Below are positions 9,897-20,103 of a stretch of 56,415 nt of DNA, piece by piece. Source of the stretch: Rhodoblastus sphagnicola (GTDB lineage: Bacteria > Pseudomonadota > Alphaproteobacteria > Rhizobiales > Beijerinckiaceae). Numbering within the stretch: the stretch's first letter is position 1; each line of letters starts with the position of its first letter. Position numbers and translations under genes: made by a program. Below the pieces are notes generated by a model, which did not search any database, had not been told where the DNA came from, and worked only from the letters and a program-made list of their open reading frames with translations. The stretch is from positions 1 through 56,415 of the forward strand of contig NZ_NHSJ01000070.1 of the NCBI RefSeq assembly GCF_002937075.1, in the 5' to 3' direction.

Positions 9897-11096
9897 TTAA
9901 CCGCCAAGCCCCCTGAGCCGGCCCAGGGATGTTTCTCGTACAATATGGTCAACGGCGAGCGCTTCCTCAACATCCGCCGGCGCCTTTGTCGAATTTTTGC
10001 GCGCATAATCCTCGCACACCGCTTCAACTTGCCGCGCTATATCGTTGAATCCGATTTGCTTTTTCAGGAAAGCCGCCACCATGATTTCATTGGCGGCGTT
10101 GAGGACGGTGGGCATGACGCCGCCGGCGCGCAGAGCGGCCATGGCCACACGCAGCGCCGGGAACCGGTCGAGATCGGGCTTTTCGAACGTCAGTGTGCCG
10201 ATGGTGGCGAGATCGAGACGGCGCACGCTGGTGGCCACCCGTTCGGGCCAGGCGAGGCAATGGGCGATCGGCGCCTTCATGTCGGGGTTGGCCATGCCCG
10301 CCGTCACCGCGCCGTCGGCGAAGGAGACCATGCCGTGGACGATGCTCTGGGGATGGACGACCACGTCGAGCTTTTCGGCGGGGATGGCGAAAATATGCAG
10401 CGCCTCGATCAATTCGAGGCCCTTGTTCATCAGGCTGGCGGAATCGATGGTGACTTTTGGCCCCATCGCCCAGTTGGGATGGGCCAGCGCCTGTTCCGGC
10501 GTCGCGGCGGCGATTTGTTCGGCGCTCCAGGCGCGGAACGGACCGCCCGAGGCCGTGAGCCACATGGTCTCGACATTTTCGATGGGCTCGCCGCCGAGCG
10601 CCTGGAAAATGGCGTTGTGCTCGGAATCCATCGGAAGAATTTTCACGCCCTTGCGTCGCGCGTTGCGCATGAAGGCTTCGCCGGCGCAGACCAGGCATTC
10701 CTTGTTGGCGAGCGCGACATCGAGGCCGGCTTCCACGGCGGCGTAAGTCGGTATGACGCCGGCGGCGCCCGCGATCGCGCCCACGACGAGGTCGGCGGGC
10801 GTCACCGCCGCTTGCGCCAGCGCCTTCGGGCCGGCGGCGCATTCGATCCCCGAACCCGACAGTTCCGCCTTGAGTTCGGCATAGGCGGCTTCGTCGGCGA
10901 TGGCCGCGAAGCGGGCGCCCAGGACTTTCGCCACGCGGGCGAGGTTTTTCGCGTCGCGTCCGCTCGCCACCGCCCCGACCTCGAACCGGCCGGGCGCGCC
11001 CGCGATCACCGCCTCGGTGGAGCGCCCGATCGAGCCGGTGGCTCCCAGAATGTTGAGTTTCTTAGGTTTTGGCGTGGGAGCGAGCGCGAGCGACAT
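9897..11096 (-). CDS. dxr: 1-deoxy-D-xylulose 5-phosphate reductoisomerase
   Basis: 399 residues. NADPH-binding motif LNILGATGSIGRSTEAVI is at the N-terminus. PMDSEHNAIFQAL and the loop WLTASGGPFR are the metal/substrate motifs, and MANPDMKAPIAHCLAWP marks the C-terminal part. It makes 2-C-methylerythritol 4-phosphate, the committed step of the MEP isoprenoid route, which feeds uppS nearby. Confidence 0.96.
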   Translation of the reverse strand: MSLALAPTPKPKKLNILGATGSIGRSTEAVIAGAPGRFEVGAVASGRDAKNLARVAKVLGARFAAIADEAAYAELKAELSGSGIECAAGPKALAQAAVTPADLVVGAIAGAAGVIPTYAAVEAGLDVALANKECLVCAGEAFMRNARRKGVKILPMDSEHNAIFQALGGEPIENVETMWLTASGGPFRAWSAEQIAAATPEQALAHPNWAMGPKVTIDSASLMNKGLELIEALHIFAIPAEKLDVVVHPQSIVHGMVSFADGAVTAGMANPDMKAPIAHCLAWPERVATSVRRLDLATIGTLTFEKPDLDRFPALRVAMAALRAGGVMPTVLNAANEIMVAAFLKKQIGFNDIARQVEAVCEDYARKNSTKAPADVEEALAVDHIVRETSLGRLRGLGG

Positions 11097-11110
11097 GGGA
11101 CAAACTCTTG

Positions 11111-11992
11111 TCAGGACCAGAAGAACAGCCCGGCGGCGGCGCTGGGCCAGCCTTGGAGCGCCACGCGCAGCAAGCCGAACAGAGCGGCGAAGATGGCGGC
11201 GAAGATGAAACCGTCGAGTCGGTCCATCACCCCGCCGTGGCCGGGAATGAGGCGGCTGGAATCTTTCACATTGGCGCGCCGCTTGAGCCAGGATTCGAAC
11301 AGGTCGCCCCCCTGCGCGACGGCGCCGGCGGCGAGGCCGAGCAGAAGGACAGGGAAGAACGGCGCGCGGACATTAGGCCAGAACGCCGCCGTCGTCGCGC
11401 CCAGAACCGCGCCGCAGCCGACGCCGACCAGAAAGCCCGACCAGGTCTTTCCCGGCGAAATGCTCGGCGCCAGCTTCTTGCCGCCGATGAGACGGCCGCC
11501 GAAATAGGCGCAGACATCCGTGCCCCAGACCACGGCGAACAGCCAGCCAATGGCGCAAATGCCGAAAAAGGCCGGCTGGCGCAGCGCCGCCACCGACAGC
11601 AGCAGGCCGCCGCAATAGAACATGCCGGCGCCCGCCAGCAAGCGGTAGCCGGCGCCGGCGGCCCAGGCGTTGAAGACGGCGGCCAGCGTCAGGGCGAGCA
11701 GGGCGAGTTCGTACTGGCGCAGGCTTTGCAGGCCGAGCGCGAGAATGAGCGCGGCCGCGCCGACGATGCGCCGGCTCCACGGCAACTGACCGCCGATCAG
11801 ATCGCCCCATTCCCAATGCGCGGCCAAAGCGGCGACCAGCCAGAACAGGCCGAAGGCGACGCCGCCGAACCACAGCGCGGCCACGGCGGCGGCGACCAGC
11901 ACCAGGGCCGAGGCGGCGCGCAGGCCGAGGTCGCCGAAGCCGCCGCCCGCCGGCTTCAGGCCGGCGAAACGCGAGGACAGGGGCGCGCTCAT
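11111..11992 (-). CDS. cdsA: Phosphatidate cytidylyltransferase CdsA
   Basis: 293 residues with about eight hydrophobic segments and the CdsA signature [20 protein letters not shown] close to the C-terminus. It makes CDP-diacylglycerol, the precursor of bacterial phospholipids. Start at 11992 chosen because it overlaps the uppS stop by four bases. An in-frame upstream extension inside uppS has no family match. Confidence 0.93.
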   Translation of the reverse strand: MSAPLSSRFAGLKPAGGGFGDLGLRAASALVLVAAAVAALWFGGVAFGLFWLVAALAAHWEWGDLIGGQLPWSRRIVGAAALILALGLQSLRQYELALLALTLAAVFNAWAAGAGYRLLAGAGMFYCGGLLLSVAALRQPAFFGICAIGWLFAVVWGTDVCAYFGGRLIGGKKLAPSISPGKTWSGFLVGVGCGAVLGATTAAFWPNVRAPFFPVLLLGLAAGAVAQGGDLFESWLKRRANVKDSSRLIPGHGGVMDRLDGFIFAAIFAALFGLLRVALQGWPSAAAGLFFWS

Positions 11993-12774
11993 GACGCCGA
12001 CGCCACTTGCGAGGGCGCAGCTTCCGGATGTTCCTTGTTGACGCCGCCGAACCGCCGCTCGCGGGCGCGAAAAATATCGAGCGCCGACTGGAACGCCTGC
12101 CGGTCGAAATCGGGCCAATAGATCGGCAGGAACACCAGTTCGCTATAGGCCGATTGCCACATCAGGAAATTGGACAGGCGCATTTCTCCGGACGTGCGGA
12201 TGATCAGGTCGGGGTCCGGCGCGAACGGCGTGCCGAGCCGGCTGGCGAACAGGGTTTCGTCGATGTCGTCGGGCGCGATCCGGCCCGCCGCGACGTCGCG
12301 GGCGAGGCTGCGCGCGGCGGCGACGATCTCCTGGCGCGCGCCGTAATTGAAGGCGACCAGCAGGTCGAGCTTGGAATTATGGCGGGTGCGCGCCTCCGCC
12401 TCGTCCAGCAACGCGACAATGTCGGGTTTCAGGTTTTCGCGCTCGCCGATCACTCTTACCCGCACGCCCTCCTGCTCCAGCGTGCGCAGGTCGGAGCGGA
12501 TGAAGAATTTCAGCAGGCCCATCAGTTCGGAGACCTCCGCCGGCGGGCGCGACCAGTTCTCCGAGGAAAAGCTGTAGACCGTGAGATAGCGCACCCCGAG
12601 GTCGGCGGCGGCGCGCACGGTGCGGCGCAAGGCCTCGACGCCGCGCCGGTGCCCCTCGAAGCGCGGCAGGCCGCGCTGCGCCGCCCAGCGGCCGTTGCCG
12701 TCCATGATGACGCCAACGTGCAAGGATGCGGAAAGGTCGGCGCCCTGCGCGATCAATGCCTGCTTGTCCTTCAT
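11989..12774 (-). CDS. uppS: Undecaprenyl (isoprenyl) diphosphate synthase
   Basis: 261 residues starting at the ATG at 12774. [20 protein letters not shown] holds the catalytic aspartate and phosphate-binding residues. [15 protein letters not shown] and the late [20 protein letters not shown] are the other cis-prenyltransferase signatures. It makes the C55 carrier lipid for cell wall and LPS export. It is coupled to cdsA by an ATGA overlap. Confidence 0.95.
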   Translation of the reverse strand: MKDKQALIAQGADLSASLHVGVIMDGNGRWAAQRGLPRFEGHRRGVEALRRTVRAAADLGVRYLTVYSFSSENWSRPPAEVSELMGLLKFFIRSDLRTLEQEGVRVRVIGERENLKPDIVALLDEAEARTRHNSKLDLLVAFNYGARQEIVAAARSLARDVAAGRIAPDDIDETLFASRLGTPFAPDPDLIIRTSGEMRLSNFLMWQSAYSELVFLPIYWPDFDRQAFQSALDIFRARERRFGGVNKEHPEAAPSQVASAS

Positions 12775-12854
12775 CCAGTCCCGTCCGCAGCCCAGCTCTC
12801 CGCCCGTCGCCAGACCGTCAGCATAACGGCCGAGGCCCCGCCGCCGCAAGATCG

Positions 12855-13415
12855 TTAAACCTGCATGATTTCCTTTTCCTTGGCCGCGAGCGCCTGATCG
12901 ACCTCGACGATGGCGGCGTCGGTGGCCTTCTGCACCTCGGCCTCGTGACGCTTCTCGTCGTCTTCGCTGATGGTCTTGTCCTTGACCAGCTTCCTCAGGA
13001 TTTCCATGCCGTCGCGGCGCACATGGCGCACGGCGACGCGGGCTTCCTCGGTATATTTATGGGCGATCTTGGCCAGCTCCTTGCGGCGCTGCTCGTTGAG
13101 CTCGGGGATGCGAATGCGCAGGATCTGGCCTTCGGTGGTGGGCGACAGGCCGAGATTGGCGTCGCGGATGGCGCGATCGACCGCGCCGACCATGTTCTTG
13201 TCCCACACCTGCACCGCCAGCGCGCGGGCTTCCGAGACCGAAATCGTGGCGACCTGGTTGATCGGCATCGCCTGGCCGTAGCACTCGACCATCACCGGCT
13301 CCAGCAGCGCCGCCGAGGCGCGCCCCGTGCGCAGGCCCGTGAGTTCGTGCTTCAGCGAGGCTATGGCGCCCTGCATGCGGCGCTTGATGTCGGAGATGTC
13401 AAATTCGGCAGCCAT
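12855..13415 (-). CDS. frr: Ribosome recycling factor
   Basis: 186 residues, the standard length. Two-domain RRF: a long triple-helix bundle plus a small domain ([20 protein letters not shown]), with the conserved [15 protein letters not shown]. It splits post-termination ribosomes together with EF-G. It lies 98 bases after pyrH in the usual pyrH-frr-uppS order. Confidence 0.96.
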   Translation of the reverse strand: MAAEFDISDIKRRMQGAIASLKHELTGLRTGRASAALLEPVMVECYGQAMPINQVATISVSEARALAVQVWDKNMVGAVDRAIRDANLGLSPTTEGQILRIRIPELNEQRRKELAKIAHKYTEEARVAVRHVRRDGMEILRKLVKDKTISEDDEKRHEAEVQKATDAAIVEVDQALAAKEKEIMQV

Positions 13416-13513
13416 TCACTTCCCCTTTTGCCGAGCGGCGGCGGGGTCGCCTTTTGGCGCCCTTCGCGTCAACCCGGCCTTATCAGCGGAACGCCTCGGT
13501 CCCGCCTAAAAAA

Positions 13514-14239
13514 TCACGCCGGCAGGACGTGCGTCGCCCTGCCCTTTCCTTCCAGAGCGGCGCGTATGGCGCCGGCTTCCGCGATGGAGAACACGATTAT
13601 CGGAATCCGGTTCTCTCTCGCAAGGGCAAATGCCGCCGTATCCATCACCGCGAGGTTTTTGGCGATCGCCTCGTCGTGGGTCAGCCGGTCGTACCGCGTC
13701 GCGGTCGGGTCTTTTTTCGGGTCCGCCGTATAGATGCCATCGACCTGCGTCGCCTTCATGATGGCGTCGCAGGACAGTTCCGCGCCGCGCAGGGCCGCGC
13801 CGGTGTCGGTGGTGAAGAACGGATTGCCGGTGCCGCCGGCCAGCATCACGATGCGGCCCTTGGCGAGGTGGTGCAGCGCCGCCTGCCGCGAATAGGGCTG
13901 GCACAGCGACGGCATGGCGACCGCCGACAGCGCGCGGGCCGACTGGCCCAGCTTCTCGATGGCGTGCTCCATGGCCAGCGCGTTCATCACCGTGGCCAAC
14001 ATGCCGATGGAATCGGCGCGCGCGCGCTCGATGCCCTTGTCGGCGCCCTGGATGCCGCGAAAGAAATTGCCGCCGCCGACGACGACCGCGATCTCCGCGC
14101 CGAGTTCGGCGGCCGAAACCAGATCGGCGGCGATGCGGTCCACGGTGGCGCCGTCGAGTCCGTGGGTCTGACCGCCCTGCAAAGCTTCGCCGGACAGCTT
14201 GACCACCACCCGTTTCCACAGCGGCGACTGCGAAGCCAT
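13514..14239 (-). CDS. pyrH: Uridylate kinase PyrH
   Basis: 241 residues of the bacterial UMP kinase family (amino acid kinase fold). RVVVKLSGEALQGGQ, AVVVGGGNFFRG, GGTGNPFFTTDTGAALR and DGIYTADPKKDPTATRYD are the family motifs. It phosphorylates UMP to UDP. The same fold is used by MosA and MosB at 25.6-27.2 kb, but those lack the UMP kinase signatures. Confidence 0.96.
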   Translation of the reverse strand: MASQSPLWKRVVVKLSGEALQGGQTHGLDGATVDRIAADLVSAAELGAEIAVVVGGGNFFRGIQGADKGIERARADSIGMLATVMNALAMEHAIEKLGQSARALSAVAMPSLCQPYSRQAALHHLAKGRIVMLAGGTGNPFFTTDTGAALRGAELSCDAIMKATQVDGIYTADPKKDPTATRYDRLTHDEAIAKNLAVMDTAAFALARENRIPIIVFSIAEAGAIRAALEGKGRATHVLPA

Positions 14240-14374
14240 GCAAGTGTCCCCAAAATCTCAGCGGCCCGGACGATTCGCGCAGGCGCCGCTTTCATAGGCT
14301 TCCCCGCTTTCCCGCGCAAGAACACCCGTCACGGCCGAAATCGGCTGTTAATTCCTTTAGGGCATCCTTGCGTC

Positions 14375-15811
14375 ATGACCATGCCCGTCTCCCTTTCCGC
14401 CGCCCCGTCCGCCACGCGCCTGCCCGACGCGGTTTACGCGCTGATCGCGCCGCTGCTGGCCCTGGCGCTGACGCTGGCCTCGCCCGCCGTGCTCAATGAC
14501 GGCGACACCTGGTGGCATATCGCCGCTGGCCAGTGGATTCTCGCCCATCGCGCGGTGCCGACCACGGACATCTTTTCGTTCTCGGCCCCCGGAATTTACT
14601 GGAACGCCCACGAATGGCTGGCGGAAATCCTGTTCGCCGGCGCGTTCAAGGTCGCCGGCTGGAGCGGCGCGGTGGCGCTGACGGGCGCTTTGGTCGCCGG
14701 GACGCTGCTGATCCTGACCCGCCGCGCCCTGCGCGACGGCTTGAGCGGCATCCCGCTGCTGGCGCTGATGCTGGTGGGGTTCAGCCTGATCGCGCCGAGC
14801 CTGCTGGTGCGCCCGCATCTGTTCGGCCTTTTCCTGCTGGCGTTCTGGGTCGATCGGCTGATGGCGGCGCGCGCGGCGGACAAGGCCCCGCCGTTTTGGC
14901 TCGCCGGCGTCATGCTGCTCTGGGTCAACATGCACGCGAGTTTCCTGCTCGGGCTGGCGCTGATCGGTCCCTTCGCGCTGGAGGCGCTGGTCGAGGCGCG
15001 CGCGGACAAACGGCTGAAGGTTTTGCGCGGCTGGGCCTTGTTCGGCGTGTGCGCGGCGCTGGTCTGCCTGATCAATCCGCAGGGTTTTCACACCTTCGTC
15101 TTTCCGCTCACCGTGATGAACCTGAAAACGCTCGGGAGCATCGTCGAATGGCGGGCGATGAGTTTCGATCATTTCGAGCCGATGGAGCTGGCCCTGCTGG
15201 CGCTGGTCGGCCTCGCCCTGTTCCGCCCCGTGCGGGTGAAACCCTTGCGCCTCGTGGTACTGCTCGGGCTGATCCACATGGCGCTGCACCAGGGCCGCCA
15301 CCAGATGATCTTTGGCATTGTCGCGCCGCTGCTGCTGGCCGGGCCGATGGCGGCGGCTTTTCGTGGCGAACAGCCGGTGTCGCGCCGCGATGGCGCCCTG
15401 TGGCGCGGCGGCTTCGCGCTGATGGCGCTGCTGGCGGCCGTGCGGCTGCTGGTTCCGCTGGAGCGCGTGGACACGCCGACCGCGCCGCTGTCGGCGCTCG
15501 CCGCCGTTCCGCAGGTTCTACGCGACAAACCGGTGCTGAACGAATTGAGTTTTGGCGGGCCGCTGATCTATTCGGGCGTCAAACCGTTCATCGACGGCCG
15601 TTTCGACATGTATGGCGACGCCTTCTTCTTCCGCTACGATCATATGGTGGCGGGCGACGCGGCGGCGTTCGACGCCGGCGTGGCGCAATACGGGTTTAGA
15701 TGGACCCTGCTGCCGCCGGCCGCGCCGCTCAACAAGGTTTTGGCGGGGCGTCCCGAGTGGAAGAGGATTTATGGCGATGACTTCGCCGTGGCGTTCGCGC
15801 GAGTAGACTAG
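14375..15811 (+). CDS. Polytopic membrane protein of unknown function
   Basis: 478 residues with about ten hydrophobic segments. The early motif NDGDTWWHIAAGQWILAH, with a conserved acidic/aromatic loop after the first membrane helix, and the late soluble part GGPLIYSGVKPFIDGRFDMYG resemble GT-C-type membrane glycosyltransferases, but no catalytic signature is secure. It is transcribed away from pyrH and interrupts the normal tsf-pyrH neighbourhood. ATG at 14375 chosen over the longer open frame because the upstream part overlaps pyrH in antisense. Confidence 0.8.
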   Translation: MTMPVSLSAAPSATRLPDAVYALIAPLLALALTLASPAVLNDGDTWWHIAAGQWILAHRAVPTTDIFSFSAPGIYWNAHEWLAEILFAGAFKVAGWSGAVALTGALVAGTLLILTRRALRDGLSGIPLLALMLVGFSLIAPSLLVRPHLFGLFLLAFWVDRLMAARAADKAPPFWLAGVMLLWVNMHASFLLGLALIGPFALEALVEARADKRLKVLRGWALFGVCAALVCLINPQGFHTFVFPLTVMNLKTLGSIVEWRAMSFDHFEPMELALLALVGLALFRPVRVKPLRLVVLLGLIHMALHQGRHQMIFGIVAPLLLAGPMAAAFRGEQPVSRRDGALWRGGFALMALLAAVRLLVPLERVDTPTAPLSALAAVPQVLRDKPVLNELSFGGPLIYSGVKPFIDGRFDMYGDAFFFRYDHMVAGDAAAFDAGVAQYGFRWTLLPPAAPLNKVLAGRPEWKRIYGDDFAVAFARVD

Positions 15812-15816
15812 CGCAA

Positions 15817-15860
15817 TTTTCGAGCGAAGCAGATGCCGGTTCGCTTGAAAATGCTCTAGC
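15817..15860. repeat. Dispersed intergenic repeat, family D
   Basis: The sequence TTTTCGAGCGAAGCAGATGCCGG continuing to TTCGCTTGAAAATGCTCTAG is a diverged copy of the element at 37618-37676 (direct) and 44427-44480 (inverted). It sits just after the stop of the membrane protein gene. Confidence 0.65.
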
Positions 15861-16059
15861 GGGGCGATCCACCACGAACGCGGCCGCGGCGCAAAACCTT
15901 CCCCGCCGCCAGCGCTCCCGTCCTGCCGACAGGCGCGGATCGGCAACACAACCAAAAATTGTTAATAGAGACTTAAACACAACTTTAACGTGTCGCCACA
16001 TTGGCGCCATACTGGCGTCGCGGTCGATGAGTCGCGGCCGCGCTGGAGAGGTACGGACA

Positions 16060-16257
16060 ATGACAGCCCAGGCCTTGGAATTAGCGGAACGCGCATGGAT
16101 CAATATCGTCTATGCGCGCGCCGAACTCATGCGAAGTCATCTGAACAGCGAGACATACCTTCGCGTGGTCGGGCATCTCGACGATGCGCTGGATGATCTG
16201 AAAGCTCTGGCCCCGGAGAATTTCGAACCGATGAACGGCGAAGAACGCGCCGCTTGA
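16060..16257 (+). CDS. Small conserved-looking protein of unknown function (65 aa)
   Basis: The ATG at 16060 has a purine-rich ribosome site (GGAGAGG) upstream. The product MTAQALELAERAWINIVYAR... is predicted to be all alpha-helical and acidic. An A/T-rich promoter-like stretch (15950-15990) lies upstream and a strong palindrome follows the stop, so it looks like an independent unit. I do not recognise the family. Confidence 0.6.
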   Translation: MTAQALELAERAWINIVYARAELMRSHLNSETYLRVVGHLDDALDDLKALAPENFEPMNGEERAA

Positions 16258-16288
16258 TCCGGCTGACAGACTCGGCGACTCTGTCGCC

Positions 16289-16328
16289 TAGAGCGCGATG
16301 CGTTTCCACGGAAACGCATCGCGCTCTA
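16289..16328. repeat. Perfect 19-bp-arm palindrome, family B (possible bidirectional terminator)
   Basis: The arm TAGAGCGCGATGCGTTTCC is followed by a 2-base loop and its exact complement. A second copy with TG instead of TAG at the outer end is at 55994-56033. Here it lies between the 65-aa gene and convergent tsf. Confidence 0.85.
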
Positions 16329-16330
16329 GA

Positions 16331-16391
16331 GTCTTTGTTTTCGCATGATCTTTTCCAAAAACCGGCGTCCACTTTTTGGGATCATGCTCTG
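16331..16391. repeat. Dispersed repeat, family C
   Basis: The module TTTTCGCATGATCTTTTCC, followed by AAAACCGG and then TTTTGGGATCATGCTCT, has outer ends that are complementary (GCATGATC / GATCATGC). This module is widespread in Rhizobiales intergenic DNA and commonly sits next to family B palindromes, as here. The following bases to 16505 hold no gene I can support. Confidence 0.6.
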
Positions 16392-16505
16392 GCGCGGCGG
16401 CGTTTGCAACCCGTCCCGGCGCGCGACGCGCTGGGGCGGGTTTTCAGCGTGTCGACGCAGGCCACGCCCGGCGCAGGCCGGGCATGACGCGCCGGGATTT
16501 AAGCC

Positions 16506-17432
16506 TCAGCCGCCCGAAACCGCCGCCGCGACTTCCGCCGCGAAATCGGCTTCCGCCTTCTCGATGCCCTCGCCCAGGCCATAGCGCACGAAACCCTTGA
16601 GCGCGACCGGCGCGCCCACGGTCTTGGCGGCTTCAACCACGGCCTGCGCCACGGTCTTGCCGTTGTCGTGGATATAGGCCTGCTCGACCAGCGTGACTTC
16701 CTTGAAATAGGTCTTCAGGCCGGATTCGACGATCTTTTCCAGCACATGGGCCGGCTTGCCCGCGTTCTTTTCGCGCAAAACGTTCTTCTCGCGCTCCACC
16801 ACCGCCGGATCGACGCCGGTCGCATCCAGCGCCACCGGATTGGTCGCGGCGACGTGCATGGCGATTTTCCGCCCGAGTTCGGCCAGCGCCGACGTGTCGC
16901 CGGTCGATTCCAACGCCACGAGAACGCCGATCTTGCCCAGGCCCTCGCCGACGGAATTGTGCAGGTAATGGCCGACCACGCCTTCGGAAACCTTCAACAA
17001 GGCGGCGCGGCGCAGCGTCATGTTCTCGCCGATGGTGGCGATGGCGTTGGAGATGGCGTCGGCCACATTGCCTTCGCCGCCGGGATAATGCTGGGCCTTC
17101 AGCGTCTCGACGTCGGCTTCGCCCTTTTCGGCCGCGACCAGCGCGATCGTCTTGACCAGCGCCTGGAATTCCTCGTTGCGGGCGACGAAATCGGTCTCGG
17201 AATTCACCTCGACCACGACGCCGGTCGTGCCGGACGTGGCGATGCCGATCAGGCCTTCCGCCGCGACGCGGTCCGACTTCTTGGCCGCCTTGGACAGACC
17301 CTTCTTGCGCAACCAGTCGACCGCCGCCTCGATGTCGCCGTTGCTCTCGGTGAGCGCCTGCTTGCAGTCCATCATGCCGGAGCCGGTCTTTTCGCGCAGA
17401 TCCTTCACCAGTGCGGCGGTGATATTGGCCAT
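16506..17432 (-). CDS. tsf: Elongation factor Ts
   Basis: 308 residues from the ATG at 17432 ([19 protein letters not shown]). The N-terminal UBA-like domain ([26 protein letters not shown]), [17 protein letters not shown] and [11 protein letters not shown] are EF-Ts signatures. It is the nucleotide exchange factor for EF-Tu. It follows rpsB by 160 bases as in nearly all bacteria. Confidence 0.97.
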   Translation of the reverse strand: MANITAALVKDLREKTGSGMMDCKQALTESNGDIEAAVDWLRKKGLSKAAKKSDRVAAEGLIGIATSGTTGVVVEVNSETDFVARNEEFQALVKTIALVAAEKGEADVETLKAQHYPGGEGNVADAISNAIATIGENMTLRRAALLKVSEGVVGHYLHNSVGEGLGKIGVLVALESTGDTSALAELGRKIAMHVAATNPVALDATGVDPAVVEREKNVLREKNAGKPAHVLEKIVESGLKTYFKEVTLVEQAYIHDNGKTVAQAVVEAAKTVGAPVALKGFVRYGLGEGIEKAEADFAAEVAAAVSGG

Positions 17433-17592
17433 GAACGTCATCCTCTTGTGCTCGGCCGGCGAATTTTTCGCGGCGCCGGCGTATGAAAACCCGAATCGAT
17501 GAAGGCGCCGCGACAGCAGGCGCCGGTCAAACAGACGGCGCGCCATTGTTGGCGCGCCGCATAAAACTTCGTCGGAGACGAAAGATCCCGCC

Positions 17593-18591
17593 TCAGGCGG
17601 CGATCATTTCGCGGGCCTGGCTCACCCAACCGGCGACGCGGCCGTTGAGCTTCAAATCGGCGTCGATCTTGGCGGCGTCGGCTTCCGTCATGGCGGCGAA
17701 CTGCCAATAATGGAACAGGCCGGCGTCGGCGAGCTTCTTCTCGACCTGCGGGCCGACGCCCGCGAGCTTGGACAGATCGTCCGGCGCGCCGCGCGGCGCG
17801 GTCAGCAGTTCGAACACCTCGGTGGAGGCGAGTTCGACCTCGGCGGGCAGTTCGATGGCGACCGGCGCCTCGGCGGCGCCGAGATCCATGCCCAGCGAGC
17901 CCTGGCTGCGGGAAATGCCGTCCAGCGCGGCGCGGGCGACCAGATCGCAATAGAGCGCGATGGCGCGGCCGGCGTCGTCATTGCCGGGAATCGGGAAGGT
18001 GATGCCGTCCGGATCGCAATTGGTGTCGAGGATGGCCGCGACGGGAATGTTGAGGCGCGCCGCCTCCTTGATCGCCAACTGCTCCTTGTTGGTGTCGATC
18101 ACGAAGATCAGGTCGGGCACGCCGCCCATGTCCTTGATGCCGCCCAGCGCCTTTTCCAGCTTGTCGCGCTCACGCGACATCATCAGGCGCTCTTTCTTGG
18201 TGAGGCCGGAGGCGCCGGAGTTGAGCTGGTCGTCAATCTTGCGCAGGCGCGAGATCGAGGCCGAAATGGTCTTCCAGTTGGTCAGCATGCCGCCGAGCCA
18301 GCGGGAATTGATGTAATACTGGGCGCAACGCTTGGCGGCGTCGGCGATCTGCTCCTGCGCCTGACGCTTGGTGCCGACGAACAGCACGCGGCCGCCGCGG
18401 GCCACGGTGTCGGACACCGCCTTCAGCGCCTGATGCAGCAGCGGCACGGTCTGGGCGAGGTCGATGACGTGGATGTTGTTGCGGGTGCCGAAAATGAACG
18501 GGGCCATTTTCGGGTTCCAGCGGTGCGACTGGTGGCCGAAATGCGCGCCAGATTCGAGCAGGCTGCGCATGGAAAAGTCGGGAAGCGCCAT
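17593..18591 (-). CDS. rpsB: Ribosomal protein S2 with C-terminal extension
   Basis: 332 residues, well above the roughly 240-260 of most S2 proteins. The N-terminal S2 body is intact ([54 protein letters not shown]). From about residue 260 there is a C-terminal extension with a helix-hairpin-helix-like stretch ([20 protein letters not shown]). Such tails occur in alphaproteobacterial S2. Start at 18591 chosen because [12 protein letters not shown] is the usual N-terminus; the longer open frame is not supported. Confidence 0.96.
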   Translation of the reverse strand: MALPDFSMRSLLESGAHFGHQSHRWNPKMAPFIFGTRNNIHVIDLAQTVPLLHQALKAVSDTVARGGRVLFVGTKRQAQEQIADAAKRCAQYYINSRWLGGMLTNWKTISASISRLRKIDDQLNSGASGLTKKERLMMSRERDKLEKALGGIKDMGGVPDLIFVIDTNKEQLAIKEAARLNIPVAAILDTNCDPDGITFPIPGNDDAGRAIALYCDLVARAALDGISRSQGSLGMDLGAAEAPVAIELPAEVELASTEVFELLTAPRGAPDDLSKLAGVGPQVEKKLADAGLFHYWQFAAMTEADAAKIDADLKLNGRVAGWVSQAREMIAA

Positions 18592-18834
18592 AGTTTCTCT
18601 CCGGTTGGACCTCCGCGGACGATGGGCTGGACGTCCAGCCACCGGAGCGCCGCCTTGAGACAGGAGCGCGCATGTCCGCGTGTGGGATGGAGGGGCGTCT
18701 AGCTCAGAATTTTGAATTTGGCAAGGAGTCGCGACGAGATTCCGCAATGCCGCCGAAAGCCGCGCCCCGGATCATGCAATCGTTAAGGGTTGCATGATTA
18801 CCTTGCGTCATCCAAAACCTGGAGCCACGGTTTC

Positions 18835-20103
18835 ATGGCGCGACCCCTTGCAGTTCCGGAGCCGGGCCGGCTGGCGCATCTCGAATCGATCCGGGGCCTC
18901 GCGGCGTTGCAGGTGCTGTTGCTGCATGTTTTCAGCGCCTTTTTTCCGGCGCTGGTGTTCCTTGGCTCCGAACCGGTCTGGGCGCGCATCCTGCACGGCT
19001 CGCCGCTGTTCCTGCTCTGCGACGGCTACAGCGCCGTCTATATCTTCTTTGTGCTGAGCGGGGTCGTCCTGACCTTCGCGTTCCAGCGCCAGTTGGCGCA
19101 TCCTGCGGCCGCGCTGCTGTCGCGGGTGGTCAGGCTGTTCATTCCGGCCTTTTGCGCTTGCCTGCTAGCGGCGCCGTTCAGACTCGTTTTCGGCGACCTT
19201 CACGCGCGAGCCGGTCTCATCACCGGGTCGAACTGGCTGGTTCACGCCTTCAGCCCGCCGCCGGGACTGGCGCAATGGCTCAAGGACGCCACGCTCAATC
19301 CGCTGTTCCTCGGCTACGACAACAGCTTTCCGTTCGAGGCGCCCGGTTTCGCCGAATCGATAAATCACGCCTATGTCGCGCCGCTGTGGTCGCTCAGCAT
19401 CGAGTTGCAGGGCTCGATTCTGGTGTTCCTGCTGGTGCTGGGGGCGCGGGCGACAAGATTCTGGCCTGTCGTCCTCGCGGCGCTGGCGCTCCTTATCTTC
19501 AGGTCGCATTTCATCTGCTTTCTCGCCGGACACGCCATCGCGCTGGCGATTCAAGCGCGGCAAAGGGCGCGGGGATCCCTGCATTTGCCGCAGGCGCTGG
19601 CGGTCGGCCTGCTGGTTTTGGGCGGCTTTCTCTGCCTTCAGGAGGAATTCGGCCGCCACGCCGAATTCGGCCGGCTCGCGCTCACCCGCGCGGCTTGCGA
19701 CCTGTCGCTGTTCAGCCTGCCCTGCCAGGCCTTCCCGCAAAAAATTTACGGCGCGATTTTCCTCTTCATCGGGCTGGCGTTTTCGGCGCCGCTCGGCCGG
19801 GTGCTGACGCGGCCGGCCTTTGTCGCGCTCGGCCGGCTGTCCTTTCCGATCTATCTGGCGCATTGGCCGATCCTGATGGGGGGCGGCTCCTTCGTCGTGG
19901 TCGCGCTGGCGCCGGGGATCGGGGTTGCGCTTGCGGGAGTCGCGGCGGGCTTTTTGGTGATCGCGGCCACATTCGCGCTGGCGCGGCCGTTCAGCCGCGT
20001 CGATGCGTTCGCCATCGCCACGGCGCGGCGCTGCCGCGCGCTGCTGACGGGGCCAGTTGAAAATCGCGCCGCGCCCGAGGCCGCGACGCCGGCGCGGTCA
20101 TGA
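18835..20103 (+). CDS. Acyltransferase 3 family membrane protein
   Basis: 422 residues with about ten membrane segments. The N-terminal RLAHLESIRGLAALQVLLLHVF contains the R-G-x-A-A pattern and the catalytic histidine at the end of the first membrane helix that define the acyltransferase-3 (OafA/NodX) family. Members transfer acetyl or other acyl groups to sugars of LPS, capsule or peptidoglycan. The start at 18835 follows GGAG and aligns with the family start; a start at 18790 is possible. It overlaps the hydrolase gene by four bases. Confidence 0.85.
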   Translation: MARPLAVPEPGRLAHLESIRGLAALQVLLLHVFSAFFPALVFLGSEPVWARILHGSPLFLLCDGYSAVYIFFVLSGVVLTFAFQRQLAHPAAALLSRVVRLFIPAFCACLLAAPFRLVFGDLHARAGLITGSNWLVHAFSPPPGLAQWLKDATLNPLFLGYDNSFPFEAPGFAESINHAYVAPLWSLSIELQGSILVFLLVLGARATRFWPVVLAALALLIFRSHFICFLAGHAIALAIQARQRARGSLHLPQALAVGLLVLGGFLCLQEEFGRHAEFGRLALTRAACDLSLFSLPCQAFPQKIYGAIFLFIGLAFSAPLGRVLTRPAFVALGRLSFPIYLAHWPILMGGGSFVVVALAPGIGVALAGVAAGFLVIAATFALARPFSRVDAFAIATARRCRALLTGPVENRAAPEAATPARS

